A model generated the notes under the pieces. The model was not told the origin of the DNA, did not search any database, and worked only from the letters and a program-made list of their open reading frames with translations. DNA of 64,000 nt from Breoghania sp. (GTDB lineage Bacteria; Pseudomonadota; Alphaproteobacteria; Rhizobiales; Stappiaceae), in NCBI RefSeq assembly GCF_963674635.1, contig NZ_OY771475.1:310001-374000 (forward strand), written 5' to 3'. A program made the translations under genes and the position numbers. Position 1 is the first letter of the stretch; every line of letters begins with the position of its first letter. This document shows, one piece after another, positions 9,378 to 18,915 of this stretch.

Positions 9378-9698
9378 GTGGTTACCCAACTGCTCATTAT
9401 CGGTTACGCGATCTGCACGGGATTCGTCGTGGCCGGTTTGATCGGCAGCTTCTTTCAGCTGATCACGAACCGTCCGCCGAATTTCGATTTTGCAGCCGGA
9501 ACCATGGGCGCGTTGGCATCCGGGATGGCCATGTGCATCCTCGCCGGTCCCTTCATCATCATGCGCCATGCCATTCGTGGTCGTCGCATCGAGCGGCGTC
9601 CCATCGGCTGGCTGGTCGCGAGTTCTACAATTGCGGGCATGTGGAGCCTGTTCTCCGGCATCCTGATGCTGAATTTCTACTTCATCGCCATGCAGTGA
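9378..9698 (+). CDS. small membrane protein, conserved hypothetical
   Basis: A 106-residue protein with three predicted membrane spans (about 4-30, 43-62 and 80-103). It starts at GTG with AAGAGG upstream. The length and three-span layout look like uncharacterised Hyphomicrobiales membrane proteins, but no function can be given. Two TTAA-N7-TAAAC elements lie upstream of it. Confidence 0.75.
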   Translation: MVTQLLIIGYAICTGFVVAGLIGSFFQLITNRPPNFDFAAGTMGALASGMAMCILAGPFIIMRHAIRGRRIERRPIGWLVASSTIAGMWSLFSGILMLNFYFIAMQ

Positions 9699-9841
9699 TG
9701 GCGATTAGCCTGGCATGGCCGGTGGGTCGATGGCAGCCAAGGTCTGCTTGTGAAGGGGGAGGCGTCCGGATCGGCGAAGGATCGGCGGCAATCGGGGCGC
9801 TGTTGGAATAGTGGGCGGGGGCACTTTCCCCCCGCAGGGGT

Positions 9842-9873
9842 GACCGGCCCGCCTTGGGGGAGGCGGGCCGGTC
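9842..9873. terminator. strong hairpin between converging genes
   Basis: A perfect 12-bp stem (9842-9853 with 9862-9873) with an 8-base loop. It lacks a T-run, so intrinsic termination is uncertain. A wider inverted repeat, CGCATAACC at 9875-9883 and GGTTATGCG at 9915-9923, follows it. Confidence 0.5.
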
Positions 9874-9992
9874 TACGCATAACCGGTCTGGGGACGGGAC
9901 GGGGGAAGCGACCTGGTTATGCGGTTCGCATCATGTCTGGCGGAAACCCGGCTTAGTTTATCCGTCCCGACCGGGTCTCTGCGCCTCGCGTG

Positions 9993-10610
9993 TCAGCGAG
10001 GAATGCTCGCAACGGCACCGACGCGCGCGTCGTTGATCGCGGTCCAGCGAGCGGCATTCGTTTCCGACTGACGTTTGATGTAGCGGTAGGGCGTGCGATA
10101 CCACGGAAGAACCGCCTCGATCTGATTGTCGAGAACGAGGTCGCCTCGGTCGGTGCGTACGGTCAACACCGCATGGCCACTGCCATCGATGTCGCGCACG
10201 ACCGTCATCAGCAGTGATGAGGCGGGCCAGCCGAGCTTGATCAGAACCTTGCGCTTCAAAAGCGCGAAGTCTTCGCAGTCCCCGGCATTGACCGGATAGG
10301 TCCAGACCTCTTCCCGATGGTAGAGATCCATGTCCGAGACCGGGCGAATCCGACGGTTTATTTCCGCATTCACCTTGAGCAGCTCATCCCAGCGGGCACG
10401 GCTCAACGTCATGAGCTTCGCCTTTGTGGCGGTCATGCCGCATTCCGATTTGCGCTGCCGGCAAAACTCCACATGCCCGACCGGAGCACTTGTGCTGCCT
10501 GTCGTTGCCATGAAGGCTTCTGTCCCTGCGGCTGCTTCATCTGTCAGTGAAACGCCGAGGGTGAAAGCCGCTGCGACAAGTGTCGCAAATATTAATTCCC
10601 CAAATTTCAT
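9993..10610 (-). CDS. BTLCP transglutaminase-like cysteine peptidase
   Basis: Bacterial transglutaminase-like cysteine proteinase of 205 residues, probably periplasmic: a signal peptide ends near AAAG (about residues 1-28). The catalytic triad is visible as Cys in NAGDCEDFAL, His in GSGHAVLTVRT and Asp in LVLDNQ. In other bacteria such proteins cleave surface adhesins or proteins near c-di-GMP receptors; its target here is unknown. It lies opposite the small membrane protein gene and is followed on its 5' side by a long AT-rich gap. Confidence 0.88.
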   Translation of the reverse strand: MKFGELIFATLVAAAFTLGVSLTDEAAAGTEAFMATTGSTSAPVGHVEFCRQRKSECGMTATKAKLMTLSRARWDELLKVNAEINRRIRPVSDMDLYHREEVWTYPVNAGDCEDFALLKRKVLIKLGWPASSLLMTVVRDIDGSGHAVLTVRTDRGDLVLDNQIEAVLPWYRTPYRYIKRQSETNAARWTAINDARVGAVASIPR

Positions 10611-11276
10611 GTCAAACCATCCCCGTTTGATGGAATGACATTAGCAGGCGCGATTTTATGTCACGCTAAGCTTCAAAATAGAAGTGTCGGAAAATAAGAA
10701 GAAAATAGAGAGCTTCTTTTATACATATTTTATTCAAAAGAACGGAAAGTTTATATTGTATTTGATTCAAATTTTATCGAATAGGCGATCGCATCGCCGG
10801 TTGGTTGGGCGGCATTGCGCTTGTCGCGGGGCGCGCGGGGCGCAAAGGGAGGCGCTGTCCGGTTCGAAATCGAAAGGCGGACCGATGACAATCATCGATG
10901 GAAAGCGGCAGCATTGGCGTCTCGAAGCCACGCATCTTTTCCGCCGCGGGATTGGCCGAAAAAGGAAATCACCGCCGACCTTCCGCTTCGCCGAAAAAGC
11001 GGGATCGTGATTTGGGCGGCTTTCATGGGCAGGATCGAGATCGCTGACCTGGGCCAGAACGCGTTTGACCGGCGGGTGGTCTCGACATGACGTCAGAGCC
11101 CGTGACCAATGCTGAAGGTGTGCTGATAAGGGGGGCGGTGCAGTCGTGCCCTGTCAGTCGCCTTCCCTGTTTCGGATGGCGACAGGCGTCCGGGCCTTGC
11201 AAACGATTGATCTGCTAAGGGCGAGGAGTGGCAGACGGAAAAGGACGGCAGCGCTCAGGTGCAAACAGATCCCGGA
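10611..11276. other. long intergenic region with an AT-rich block
   Basis: 666 bases without a supported gene. Positions about 10665-10785 are markedly AT-rich compared with the rest of the window and probably hold the BTLCP promoter. Two overlapping plus-strand frames (from 10684 and 10815) have no domain and no convincing RBS. Confidence 0.5.
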
Positions 11277-11942
11277 TCAGGTGATCTGCTTCTTGACCTC
11301 TTCGATATCCTGCACGGCGGCGAATTCGACCGCGATCCCTTCCTCGGTGTGACGCACGACACGGGCGCGCATCTTGCCCAGGGTGATCGGAGTGCCGAGA
11401 GCAGGCTTCACGGTTGTTGCAAGCGCTGCGCCCGACAGGGAGACGTCGATCACGCGGCAGGAATATTCGCGACCATCGGAAAGCTCGATCCGGGAAACGG
11501 CCTCGCTCGGTGCAAACCGCTCGTGGCGGCGGTCTTCCGGCAGGTTCAGTTCGTGGCGGTTAGCCAGCCAGGTCAGCTGGTTGGCGAGCTTGTCGCGCTT
11601 GCGGGGCGTTGCGTTGATGGTCATGGCGAAGCCGCCATCCATCATGCGAACGACCTTGCCCTCGATGCGACCGATATGGTCGATATAGGCGATCACACGC
11701 TCGCCAACAGTCGGGGCGACAGGAGCCACCACGGCCGCTCCGCCGGGAGACATGTTGATCACCTGGCAGGGGAATTCCCGTCTGTTTTCAAGCATGAAAC
11801 GACCGAGGAGGCTCACCTTGACGCGCTGGAACCTGCGCTGGTCCGTCCGCTTGGCGCCAATCGTCGTCAGACGTTCATTCGTCTTGTCTGCGGCGGTTGT
11901 GGCTGTCGCCTCTTTCGCAAGGGTGGCCTGAGCGGGCGCCAT
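11277..11942 (-). CDS. double PilZ domain protein
   Basis: A 221-residue protein with two PilZ domains. The first has RRFQR at 36-40 and NMSPGG at 63-68; the second has DRRHERF and DVSLSG. Both halves of the c-di-GMP signature (RxxxR and D/NxSxxG) are present in each, so binding is likely for both. The start at 11942 has GGAGAG nine bases upstream; the frame extends to 11984. A TTAA-N7-TTAG element lies about 80 bases upstream. Confidence 0.9.
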   Translation of the reverse strand: MAPAQATLAKEATATTAADKTNERLTTIGAKRTDQRRFQRVKVSLLGRFMLENRREFPCQVINMSPGGAAVVAPVAPTVGERVIAYIDHIGRIEGKVVRMMDGGFAMTINATPRKRDKLANQLTWLANRHELNLPEDRRHERFAPSEAVSRIELSDGREYSCRVIDVSLSGAALATTVKPALGTPITLGKMRARVVRHTEEGIAVEFAAVQDIEEVKKQIT

Positions 11943-12227
11943 TTGGCAAATCTCTCCTCGTTCGATCGCCGGTCGCATGTTCACGGGCGCTCGCGAGGCT
12001 CAGACTATCGCCGCTGGCGTTAACAAGCGGTTAGATCTCGTGAACAGATCGTCACGAATTGCCAATTTGGTGCCGTTTTCTTATTGGCGATTACGTCAGG
12101 GCATTAAATGCTATGGGTAATGAACGGCTTCGAGCATCCGGAATGTGCTTCGCAAGGCCGACTGAGCATAGGAAATGGCGTTGGCGAACCTTGCGGAAAA
12201 AGGTGTCGAAGGGGAGGTCCGGGGCGA

Positions 12228-12854
12228 TCACGCCCCAGTCTGACCCTTGCCACCCTCATAGACGGTCAGGTGACCGACACGGCGATACCCAAGCTGGGTC
12301 GGATGGGGAAGGCCGTGGCCTTCGTTGACGGCGCTGACCTTGCGCAGGAAGGCGGGCTGTTCGTCCGGCCAGATCAGGCGCAGGCTGCTGATCGACTGGT
12401 GAACGACCGGGTGGATGCCGAGCCAGTACGGCTTTTCCATCAAGGTGCAGGAGCCGAGAATCCGCGTGTAGCCCTCGTTACGCATGCGCAGGGGCAGTAA
12501 CAGGGTCTCGATGTTGACCGTTTGACCGCGGTCTGTGCGGCCCTCGATTCCGACAACGGCGGCCGCGGCTTCGCTGGTGATCGCCTGAAGCATCGTTTCC
12601 AGCGCTTCGCGGTCCTTGCCGTCCCACATGCGCAGGAAATCCCGGCCCTTCAGCTCGCGGCAATAGGCTGCGCACATGCGCGTACCGGCGAGGCGAAAGC
12701 GGTAGGTTTCCTCTCCCAAAGCTTCCAGAATGAACGTGTCGCCGAGAATCGTGCGGATGTCGCCCGGTTCTATCTCACTGCGCTCAGGCGCGGGCCTGGA
12801 ACCGCGAAGCTGGTTCCAATAGTCGTAAAGCGCCTGCGTGGTGGCGTGTTTCAT
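12228..12854 (-). CDS. PAS_5 family protein
   Basis: A 208-residue protein of the alphaproteobacterial PAS_5 (PF07310-type) family, seen from the starting WNQLRG segment, the central FRLAGTRMCAAYCREL region and the GRDFLRMW turn. Such proteins are single-domain cytosolic PAS folds with no output domain; ligand and role are unknown. The ATG at 12854 has GAGG upstream. It is divergent from the rhomboid gene. Confidence 0.85.
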   Translation of the reverse strand: MKHATTQALYDYWNQLRGSRPAPERSEIEPGDIRTILGDTFILEALGEETYRFRLAGTRMCAAYCRELKGRDFLRMWDGKDREALETMLQAITSEAAAAVVGIEGRTDRGQTVNIETLLLPLRMRNEGYTRILGSCTLMEKPYWLGIHPVVHQSISSLRLIWPDEQPAFLRKVSAVNEGHGLPHPTQLGYRRVGHLTVYEGGKGQTGA

Positions 12855-13226
12855 AGTTCAATGCCTCACTCGGTACCCAAAACAGCACGACCCCCGGTTG
12901 TCATGTCCTCTTGAGGTGTCCCGGTCTGGGCCGGTTTGACGCTCATTGAGAGACTCGCAGGCGGTGCGTAATGGTTAAGAGCAGGTTACATGCCAGCACC
13001 ACTTTGGGCAGCAGCAGGGCAGTCTTTACGTGTCATTATGGTTAATAACGCGGCCAAGTCTGTGGACAGCTGCATGCGGATTGTCGGCTTTGCCAGCGGC
13101 AAATTCGCGATATTCTTGTTTCCCTGCTGATGCAGGTGATTGTCTGACGACCTTTGCCCCCTTATGTGGCAGGGACGGCGCTTGCCCGCGCCCGCGCACA
13201 GACGCCACATTTCGGAGCAGAATCAG
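12855..13226. other. divergent intergenic region
   Basis: 372 bases between the PAS and rhomboid genes. It includes a TTAA-GAGCAGG-TTAC element (about 12973-12987), one mismatch from a full CtrA box. An upstream extension of the rhomboid reading frame to 13140 exists but lacks domain support. Confidence 0.4.
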
Positions 13227-14033
13227 ATGCAGGACCCGATCCGCCGAGAGCCAGATCAGCCGTCGGAGTGGGGCGAAGGGCCCGGCTTTCAGCGCCAGCC
13301 GCCCTCCGAGCCGCTTTTCAATCTGCCGGGGGTCGTGGTCGCGCTTCTGGCGCTGCTGGTGCTGATCCATGCGTTGCGGGCGTTCGTCCTGTCCGCGCAT
13401 GCCGATCTGGAGTTTCTCCTCACCTTCGCCTTCCTGCCGCTTCGCTATGTGAATGCGGGCGATCTGAGCCAGATGCTTGGCGGGACGCCGCTACCGGGCG
13501 GCGAGGGGGCGATGGTGTGGACTTTTCTCACCTATGCCTTCCTGCACGGGTCATTCATGCATCTCGTCTTCAACGGCTTGTGGATGGCCGTTTTTGGCAG
13601 CGTTCTGGCACGCCGTTTCGGGGTGGGGCGCTTCCTTGCCTTTTCTGCCGTGACGGCGATCGCCGGCGCGGGGGCTCATCTTGCGACACATTTCGGCGAG
13701 CCGATGCCGATGGTCGGCGCGTCGGCTGCGATCTCCGGCTATATGGCTGCGGTGGCACGGTTCGCCTTCGACAGGGCAGGGCCGCTTTCCATGATGCGTG
13801 CGCATGACAGTCTTGCCTATCGCCAGCCCGCAACCTCCCTGGCGCGTGCCCTCGTCAATCGACAGGTGCTGGCTTTTCTCGGGGTGTGGTTTGGCGTGAA
13901 CCTGCTGTTCGGTATCGGAACCATCTCCTTTGGCGGCAATGAGCCGTCCATTGCGTGGGAGGCCCATATCGGCGGTTTCGCGGCGGGTTTGCTGTGTTTT
14001 TCCCTGTTCGATCCCGTCCCGCGCCGCCGCTAA
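13227..14033 (+). CDS. rhomboid family intramembrane serine protease
   Basis: A 268-residue membrane protein with six or so spans. Rhomboid landmarks are the HGSFMHLVFN segment (107-116), the active-site loop GASAAISG with Ser156, and the catalytic His at 247 in AHIGGFAAG. The usual GxSG reads GASA, a tolerated variant that keeps the serine. The start at 13227 was chosen over 13140 because GGAG precedes it and the preceding residues are unstructured. The substrate is unknown. Confidence 0.9.
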   Translation: MQDPIRREPDQPSEWGEGPGFQRQPPSEPLFNLPGVVVALLALLVLIHALRAFVLSAHADLEFLLTFAFLPLRYVNAGDLSQMLGGTPLPGGEGAMVWTFLTYAFLHGSFMHLVFNGLWMAVFGSVLARRFGVGRFLAFSAVTAIAGAGAHLATHFGEPMPMVGASAAISGYMAAVARFAFDRAGPLSMMRAHDSLAYRQPATSLARALVNRQVLAFLGVWFGVNLLFGIGTISFGGNEPSIAWEAHIGGFAAGLLCFSLFDPVPRRR

Positions 14034-14309
14034 GGCGCCGTTCGCCTATGGTCCAATACGGGGTTGTCACAATGAGGTTCACGAGACGGCCCTTTTTTGC
14101 GACAATCTTAACGTAGCGGCGGGGTCGAAATGCGTATCCGCCGGGGAAGGGTGTCGAAGGCGAGCGGGCTGCCCGACGTGAGATCACGGATTTGGGCGTG
14201 ACGTTTTTCAATCGGCGTTTCAACGAGCTTGATGGCCAAGCCTCGTATGTCTGTGCAGATCTCGGTCGTTCCGTTGGATGGCCGACTTGGAACAGTAATG
14301 GAGGATGCA

Positions 14310-14741
14310 ATGACTGTCGGCGCGATTTTGAATGAAAAGGGAGCCTCGGTCGTTTCGACGCCGGCCGATTCCACGCTTGCGGATGTTTGCGCAATCCTGA
14401 AGGAACACCGCATCGGTGTTGTGATGGTGCTCGATGATGCCGGGAATATTGCCGGTATCCTGTCCGAACGTGACGTCGTAGGCGCGATCGGCAAGGAAGG
14501 CGCTTCTGCCTTGCAGCGCAAGACTTCGCAATTCATGACCACGCGGGTGGAAACCTGCGTGGAGGACGACACCATCATTCATGCCATGTCTTTGATGACC
14601 AAGGGCCGGTTTCGCCACCTTCCGGTCATGCGCGACGGCAAGATCCATGGCGTGATTTCGATTGGCGACGTGGTGAAGTGGCGTATCGAACAGGTGGAAC
14701 GCGAAGCTGAGGAAATGCGCAGCTATATCGCCATGGCCTGA
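14310..14741 (+). CDS. CBS domain pair protein
   Basis: A 143-residue protein made of two CBS domains (about 8-65 and 75-130), with SERDVV and HGVISIGDVVKWR closing the first and second motifs. Such standalone pairs sense adenosine nucleotides. The ATG at 14310 is preceded by GGAGG with five-base spacing, which decides the start; an ATG at 14298 and frames back to 14229 lack this signal. Confidence 0.9.
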   Translation: MTVGAILNEKGASVVSTPADSTLADVCAILKEHRIGVVMVLDDAGNIAGILSERDVVGAIGKEGASALQRKTSQFMTTRVETCVEDDTIIHAMSLMTKGRFRHLPVMRDGKIHGVISIGDVVKWRIEQVEREAEEMRSYIAMA

Positions 14742-14795
14742 CGCGCAGTCGGGGCTGGCCCCGAGCCCTGCGCCGGCAGTATCTGTGAAGCAGCA

Positions 14796-14828
14796 AAGGC
14801 AGGCGCGTTGCGGGCGTCTGCCTTTTTT
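14796..14828. terminator. bidirectional intrinsic terminator
   Basis: AAGGCAG (14796-14802) pairs with CTGCCTT (14818-14824), extended by four more pairs inside including one GU, and is followed by T6. It sits between the converging CBS and hisI genes. Confidence 0.85.
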
Positions 14829-14854
14829 ATGTTACGGACCTTCGATCCGGCGGT

Positions 14855-15313
14855 TCATTTCTTTCCGTAAACATCCGCGGGATCGTAGACGCGGGTTTCC
14901 ACCGTCTCCAGGGCCGTTTGCGGTGATGCGGGCCGGCCGAGCTCGACCGTGCGGTAGAAACAGGAGCGGTAGCCCACGTGGCATGTGGCGCCATTGCCCG
15001 CAACCCGCACCTTGATCAGGATCGCATCCTGATCGCAGTCGGTGCGCATCTCCACGACCTTCTGGACCTGACCCGAGGTGCCGCCCTTTTTCCAGAATTC
15101 CTGTCGCGAGCGGCTCCAGTACCAGGCTTCGCCCGTCTCGATGGTGCGCGCGAGAGCTTCGGCGTTCATGTAGCCCAGCATCAGGACTTCGCCGCTGTCG
15201 GCATCGGTCACGATGGCGGGGATCAGGCCTTCCGCATCGAATTTCGGGCTGAGATTGGACCCGGTCTCAATGGTGGCCTTTTCGGTTCGCGGGGCGAACG
15301 GGGTGTCGGTCAT
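14855..15313 (-). CDS. hisI: phosphoribosyl-AMP cyclohydrolase
   Basis: Histidine pathway enzyme that opens the purine ring of phosphoribosyl-AMP. It has 152 residues. The metal-binding segments are present: CDQDAILIKV, and TCHVGYRSCFYR with the paired cysteines. It is the single-domain form, without a HisE fusion. It lies 45 bases downstream of folE on the same strand, a pairing also seen in rhizobia. Confidence 0.96.
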   Translation of the reverse strand: MTDTPFAPRTEKATIETGSNLSPKFDAEGLIPAIVTDADSGEVLMLGYMNAEALARTIETGEAWYWSRSRQEFWKKGGTSGQVQKVVEMRTDCDQDAILIKVRVAGNGATCHVGYRSCFYRTVELGRPASPQTALETVETRVYDPADVYGKK

Positions 15314-15358
15314 GCGGTGAGTTCTCGGTTTTCAAGGCAGGGTCAATGGCGGCGCGCC

Positions 15359-15973
15359 CTAGCGGTTGACCATGGTCAGGAAACGGGCCTGTGCTGCCGG
15401 GTCGTCACGGAAGATGCCCGTGAAGCGGGTGGTCAGCGTGGCGACGCCCGGCTTCTGGACGCCGCGCAGCGACATGCACTGGTGTTCCGCTTCCATCATG
15501 ATTGCCGTGCCGCGTGGGTTCAGGGCGCTGTCAATGGCGGCGGCGATCTGGGCTGTCAGGTTTTCCTGTGTCTGCAAACGTCGGGAGAAGGTCTCCACAA
15601 CGCGGGCAAGTTTCGACAGGCCGACAACACCGGCGCGCGGATAATAGGCGATATGCGCCTTGCCGATGAAGGGCACCATGTGATGCTCGCAATGGGAATA
15701 GAAGGGAATATCTCTGAGCAGGACGATATCGTCGTAGCCGTTGACTTCCTCGAATGTCGTGCCGAGATGATCTGCCGGATTTTCGCCATAGCCGCGATAG
15801 AACTCGTCATAAGCTCTCACGACGCGTTGCGGCGTTTCAAGCAGGCCCTCGCGCGTCACGTCCTCGCCGACATAGGCGAGCAGGGTGCGCACGGCGGCTT
15901 CCGCCTGTTCACGGGTGGGCCGGGCCTTTTCGGCGTTTTCAGGCTTCTTGTCGGCGTTCAGGGCGGCGTCCAT
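15359..15973 (-). CDS. folE: GTP cyclohydrolase I
   Basis: Converts GTP to dihydroneopterin triphosphate for folate synthesis. It has 204 residues and the FolE family zinc and active-site motif SHCEHHMVPFIGKAHIAY. The catalytic Cys/His set and the C-terminal HQCMSLRGV segment are intact, so it is the type IA zinc enzyme. It is the upstream gene of the folE-hisI pair. Confidence 0.97.
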   Translation of the reverse strand: MDAALNADKKPENAEKARPTREQAEAAVRTLLAYVGEDVTREGLLETPQRVVRAYDEFYRGYGENPADHLGTTFEEVNGYDDIVLLRDIPFYSHCEHHMVPFIGKAHIAYYPRAGVVGLSKLARVVETFSRRLQTQENLTAQIAAAIDSALNPRGTAIMMEAEHQCMSLRGVQKPGVATLTTRFTGIFRDDPAAQARFLTMVNR

Positions 15974-16169
15974 TGCGGACCTCTTCGTGTCGGGGTAACG
16001 ATCCCGTGGGTGACCGGGCTCGGTGGCAGCTCTATATGGGAAGGCGTACGGTCCGGTTCAGGGTGATGAGGATGTCGGGCGCGGCGGTACAGCTGGCGAC
16101 ATCTCCGATTTGCCTTCTATATAGACGGTCGGGCACTCATGTGAAGGCGGTGCGGTTCCGGAGGCGAAC

Positions 16170-16622
16170 ATGATTGACGAGATCTATAACAGCCGGATCC
16201 TTGAGCTGGCGGGCAATATTCCACGGCTGGGGCGTCTTGAAAATCCGGATGGGACTGCGAAGGCGCATTCGAAATTATGCGGCTCCACGGTCATTGTGGA
16301 CGTCAAGATGGAAGACGGCGTGATCACCGATTTCGCCCATGACGTGAAGGCTTGCGCGCTTGGGCAGGCCTCATCCGCCATCATGGCAGAGAATGTGATC
16401 GGCGCGCGCGCGGAAGAAATCCATGCCGTGCGTGACGCCATGCGGGCCATGCTGAAGGAGGGCGGAAGTCCGCCGCAAGGCCGCTTCGAGGATTGCAAGG
16501 TTCTGGAACCGGTGCGCGACTACAAGGCGCGTCATGCCTCCACGCTTCTGACCTTCGAGGCAACGGCGGATGCGGTGGATCAGGTGCTCACTCGGCAGAA
16601 AGACGGGACGACAGCCCCCTGA
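16170..16622 (+). CDS. IscU/NifU-like iron-sulfur scaffold protein
   Basis: A 150-residue NifU N-terminal-like protein. The three cluster-ligand cysteines are Cys37 (SKLCGSTV), Cys62 (KACALGQASS) and Cys109 (EDCKVL). The start has GGAGG upstream. Alphaproteobacteria with a SUF system often carry this scaffold-like protein near yidD and thrS, which here lie 2.7 kb downstream beyond the BCCT/stress-protein pair. Confidence 0.9.
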   Translation: MIDEIYNSRILELAGNIPRLGRLENPDGTAKAHSKLCGSTVIVDVKMEDGVITDFAHDVKACALGQASSAIMAENVIGARAEEIHAVRDAMRAMLKEGGSPPQGRFEDCKVLEPVRDYKARHASTLLTFEATADAVDQVLTRQKDGTTAP

Positions 16623-16705
16623 GGTGCGTGGCGGCGTTCCGCCAAAGCTGTCGGATTTCGGACGATGTTTTCCTTCCCGGATCACCGGGGTGGCTCGTGA
16701 AATGC

Positions 16706-16740
16706 AAATGGCCCGCAGAGTGAGCTCTGCGGGCCATTTT
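16706..16740. terminator. bidirectional intrinsic terminator
   Basis: A perfect 15-bp stem (16706-16720 with 16725-16739) and a 4-base loop, flanked by A- and T-rich ends. It lies between the converging scaffold gene and the BCCT transporter gene. Confidence 0.92.
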
Positions 16741-16767
16741 CGTTTTCAAGCTCTGGGGCGTCTTGGC

Positions 16768-18447
16768 CTAGTCGGACAAGGCTTCCTTGACCACCTGGTG
16801 CTCGCTCATCAATCCCTGCACGATGGAGTAGCAGGCAAGCAGCAGCACGATGGTGAAGGGGAAGCCGGTGGAGACCGCCATTGCCTGAAGTGCGGTCAGG
16901 CCCCCGCCCAGCAGCAGCGCGATGGCGACAAGGCCTTCGAACGTGGCCCAGAACACGCGCTGGGGGGTGGGCGCTTCCACCTTGCCACCCGCTGTGATGG
17001 TGTCGATCACCAGAGACCCAGAGTCCGAAGAGGTCACGAAGAACACAATGACCAGAATGATGCCGATGAAGGACGAGATCTGGTGCATCGGGAGCTGTTC
17101 CAGCATGACGAAGAGCTTCAGGGGAAGCTCCGCATCGGTGACCGCCTGGTAGCCCTGGTTGACGACCTGCTCGATGGCGGTGCCGCCGAAAACGGTCATC
17201 CAGAAGACGGAGACCAGCGACGGGATGAGCAGGACGCAGGTGATGAACTCGCGCACCGTACGACCGCGGGAAACGCGGGCGATGAACATGCCGACGAAGG
17301 GCGACCACGAGATCCACCAGGCCCAGTAGAAGGCGGTCCAGCCCTGACGGAAGTTGTCATCCGCGCGGCCCACGGGATTTGAGAGCGCGGGCAAATACTC
17401 CACATATGCGATGAGGTTGTCCACGAAGCCGCTGATCAGGCTTGCGGTCGGGCCGGTGAGGAGCACGAAGAGCAGCAGCATCGCCGCGAGAACCATGTTG
17501 ATCTCGGACAGACGCTTCACGCCTGCGTCAAGGCCGGCGACCACCGAGGTGAGCGCCATGCCCGTGATCACGACGATCAGCAGGACCTTGACGGTGGTGG
17601 TGTCCGGCCAGTCGAACAGGAAGTGCAGTCCGGCCGCCGCCTGCGAGGCGCCAAAACCCAGCGAGGTGGCCAGGCCGAAAAGCGTCGCGAGCACGGCCAT
17701 CACATCGATGATATGGCCCGTCCAGCCCCAGACCCTTTCGCCGAAGACGGGGTAGAATACCGAGCGCATGGTCAGCGGCAGGCCCTTGTTATAGGCGAAA
17801 AGCGCCAGCGCCAGTGCGACCACGGCATAGATGGCCCAGGGGTGCAGACCCCAGTGGAAGATCGTCGCCGCCATGCCCAGCCGTTCCGCTGCCAGCACAT
17901 CGCCCGGCGCTCCGGCCAGGGGCGCCCAGCTTTCCGGCGCGCCGGCGTTCTGCGCAAAGGACGTGGCGTAGTGGGTGATGGGTTCGGAGACACCATAGAA
18001 CATCAGGCCGATGCCCATGCCGGCGGCAAACAGCATCGCGAACCAGCCCGAGTAGGAGTATTCGGGCTCTGCTTCCGTGCCGCCGAGGCGTACATTGCCG
18101 AGTGGCGTGACGATCAGCACGATGCACAGAATGACGAAGATGTTTGCGGCCGACAGGAAGAACCAGTCGAATGTGCCAGTCAGCCAATCCCGCAATTCGC
18201 TGAACGCGGGGGCCAGACTGTTCTGGAAGGCCAGCGTCGCGAACACGAAGGCGACGATGGAAAGGCCGGAGATCAGGAAAACCGGGTTGTGAATGTCGAG
18301 TCCAAAGGGGCCGATGGTCGTCTGGATGTTGTCCTGACCAATGGAATAGTCGGTATCGATGATATCGGCTTCACCCTCTGGGCTCGGTGCGGCCCCGTCC
18401 GGTGTTTGGTCATCCTCGATGGGTGTGGTGGGCGATTGGTCGCTCAT
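16768..18447 (-). CDS. BCCT family betaine/choline/carnitine transporter
   Basis: A 559-residue sodium- or proton-coupled importer of quaternary ammonium compounds with about 12 membrane spans. The GMGIGLMFYGVSEP segment and the Trp-rich region YWAWWISWSPFVGMF are the hallmarks of this family. The GMGIG form resembles sodium-coupled betaine carriers rather than CaiT. It lies 51 bases downstream of a universal stress protein gene on the same strand, as is common for osmoprotectant systems. Confidence 0.93.
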   Translation of the reverse strand: MSDQSPTTPIEDDQTPDGAAPSPEGEADIIDTDYSIGQDNIQTTIGPFGLDIHNPVFLISGLSIVAFVFATLAFQNSLAPAFSELRDWLTGTFDWFFLSAANIFVILCIVLIVTPLGNVRLGGTEAEPEYSYSGWFAMLFAAGMGIGLMFYGVSEPITHYATSFAQNAGAPESWAPLAGAPGDVLAAERLGMAATIFHWGLHPWAIYAVVALALALFAYNKGLPLTMRSVFYPVFGERVWGWTGHIIDVMAVLATLFGLATSLGFGASQAAAGLHFLFDWPDTTTVKVLLIVVITGMALTSVVAGLDAGVKRLSEINMVLAAMLLLFVLLTGPTASLISGFVDNLIAYVEYLPALSNPVGRADDNFRQGWTAFYWAWWISWSPFVGMFIARVSRGRTVREFITCVLLIPSLVSVFWMTVFGGTAIEQVVNQGYQAVTDAELPLKLFVMLEQLPMHQISSFIGIILVIVFFVTSSDSGSLVIDTITAGGKVEAPTPQRVFWATFEGLVAIALLLGGGLTALQAMAVSTGFPFTIVLLLACYSIVQGLMSEHQVVKEALSD

Positions 18448-18498
18448 TGCGTCCCTTTCAGTTGAAATGGATAACTTCGATGATGCGGCTTGTGGCGC

Positions 18499-18915
18499 TC
18501 ACGAGCGGATCACGAAAACGGAGATCGACGCATGCTGGGCCAGATAGCCGGCATTGGAGGCGAACAGGTGCTCGGCGGCGCCCGGGATGTGCGAGGCCAT
18601 GATCACCGCATCGACACCGTTCTCCGCGATCGCCTTCATCAAGGTTTTGTCGAGATCGCGGGCCGGGTCATGGCTGACATAGGTGCGCGCCTCGCCTTCG
18701 ATTTCGTGGCGGGATATCTGCTCCGCGGCAAAGGCGTTCAGCTTGCGGGTGAATTCTTCCGGGTTCCGGGCGACGGGGCCCGGCAATGTGGTGGTGATGC
18801 CGACATAAAGAACCGGCGCGTCATATAGCTTCGAAAGATCTGCCGCGACTTGCAGTGCGTTGCCCAGACTGTTCGTGTGGGCAAGGTCCACCGGGACCAT
18901 AATCTTGCGAAACAT
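18499..18915 (-). CDS. universal stress protein (UspA family)
   Basis: A 138-residue UspA fold starting with the typical MFRKIMVPVDL strand and ending in SVFVIRS. The C-terminal loop reads PGAAEHLFASNAGYLAQHA, where ATP-binding members have G-2x-G-9x-G(S/T); the match is poor, so ATP binding is uncertain. It probably shares a transcript with the BCCT transporter. Confidence 0.9.
   Translation of the reverse strand: MFRKIMVPVDLAHTNSLGNALQVAADLSKLYDAPVLYVGITTTLPGPVARNPEEFTRKLNAFAAEQISRHEIEGEARTYVSHDPARDLDKTLMKAIAENGVDAVIMASHIPGAAEHLFASNAGYLAQHASISVFVIRS

Noticed and set aside
10684..11010. possible small gene in the AT-rich block
   Set aside because: The 108-codon frame starts in AT-rich DNA, has no RBS and changes composition halfway, so it is probably noncoding.
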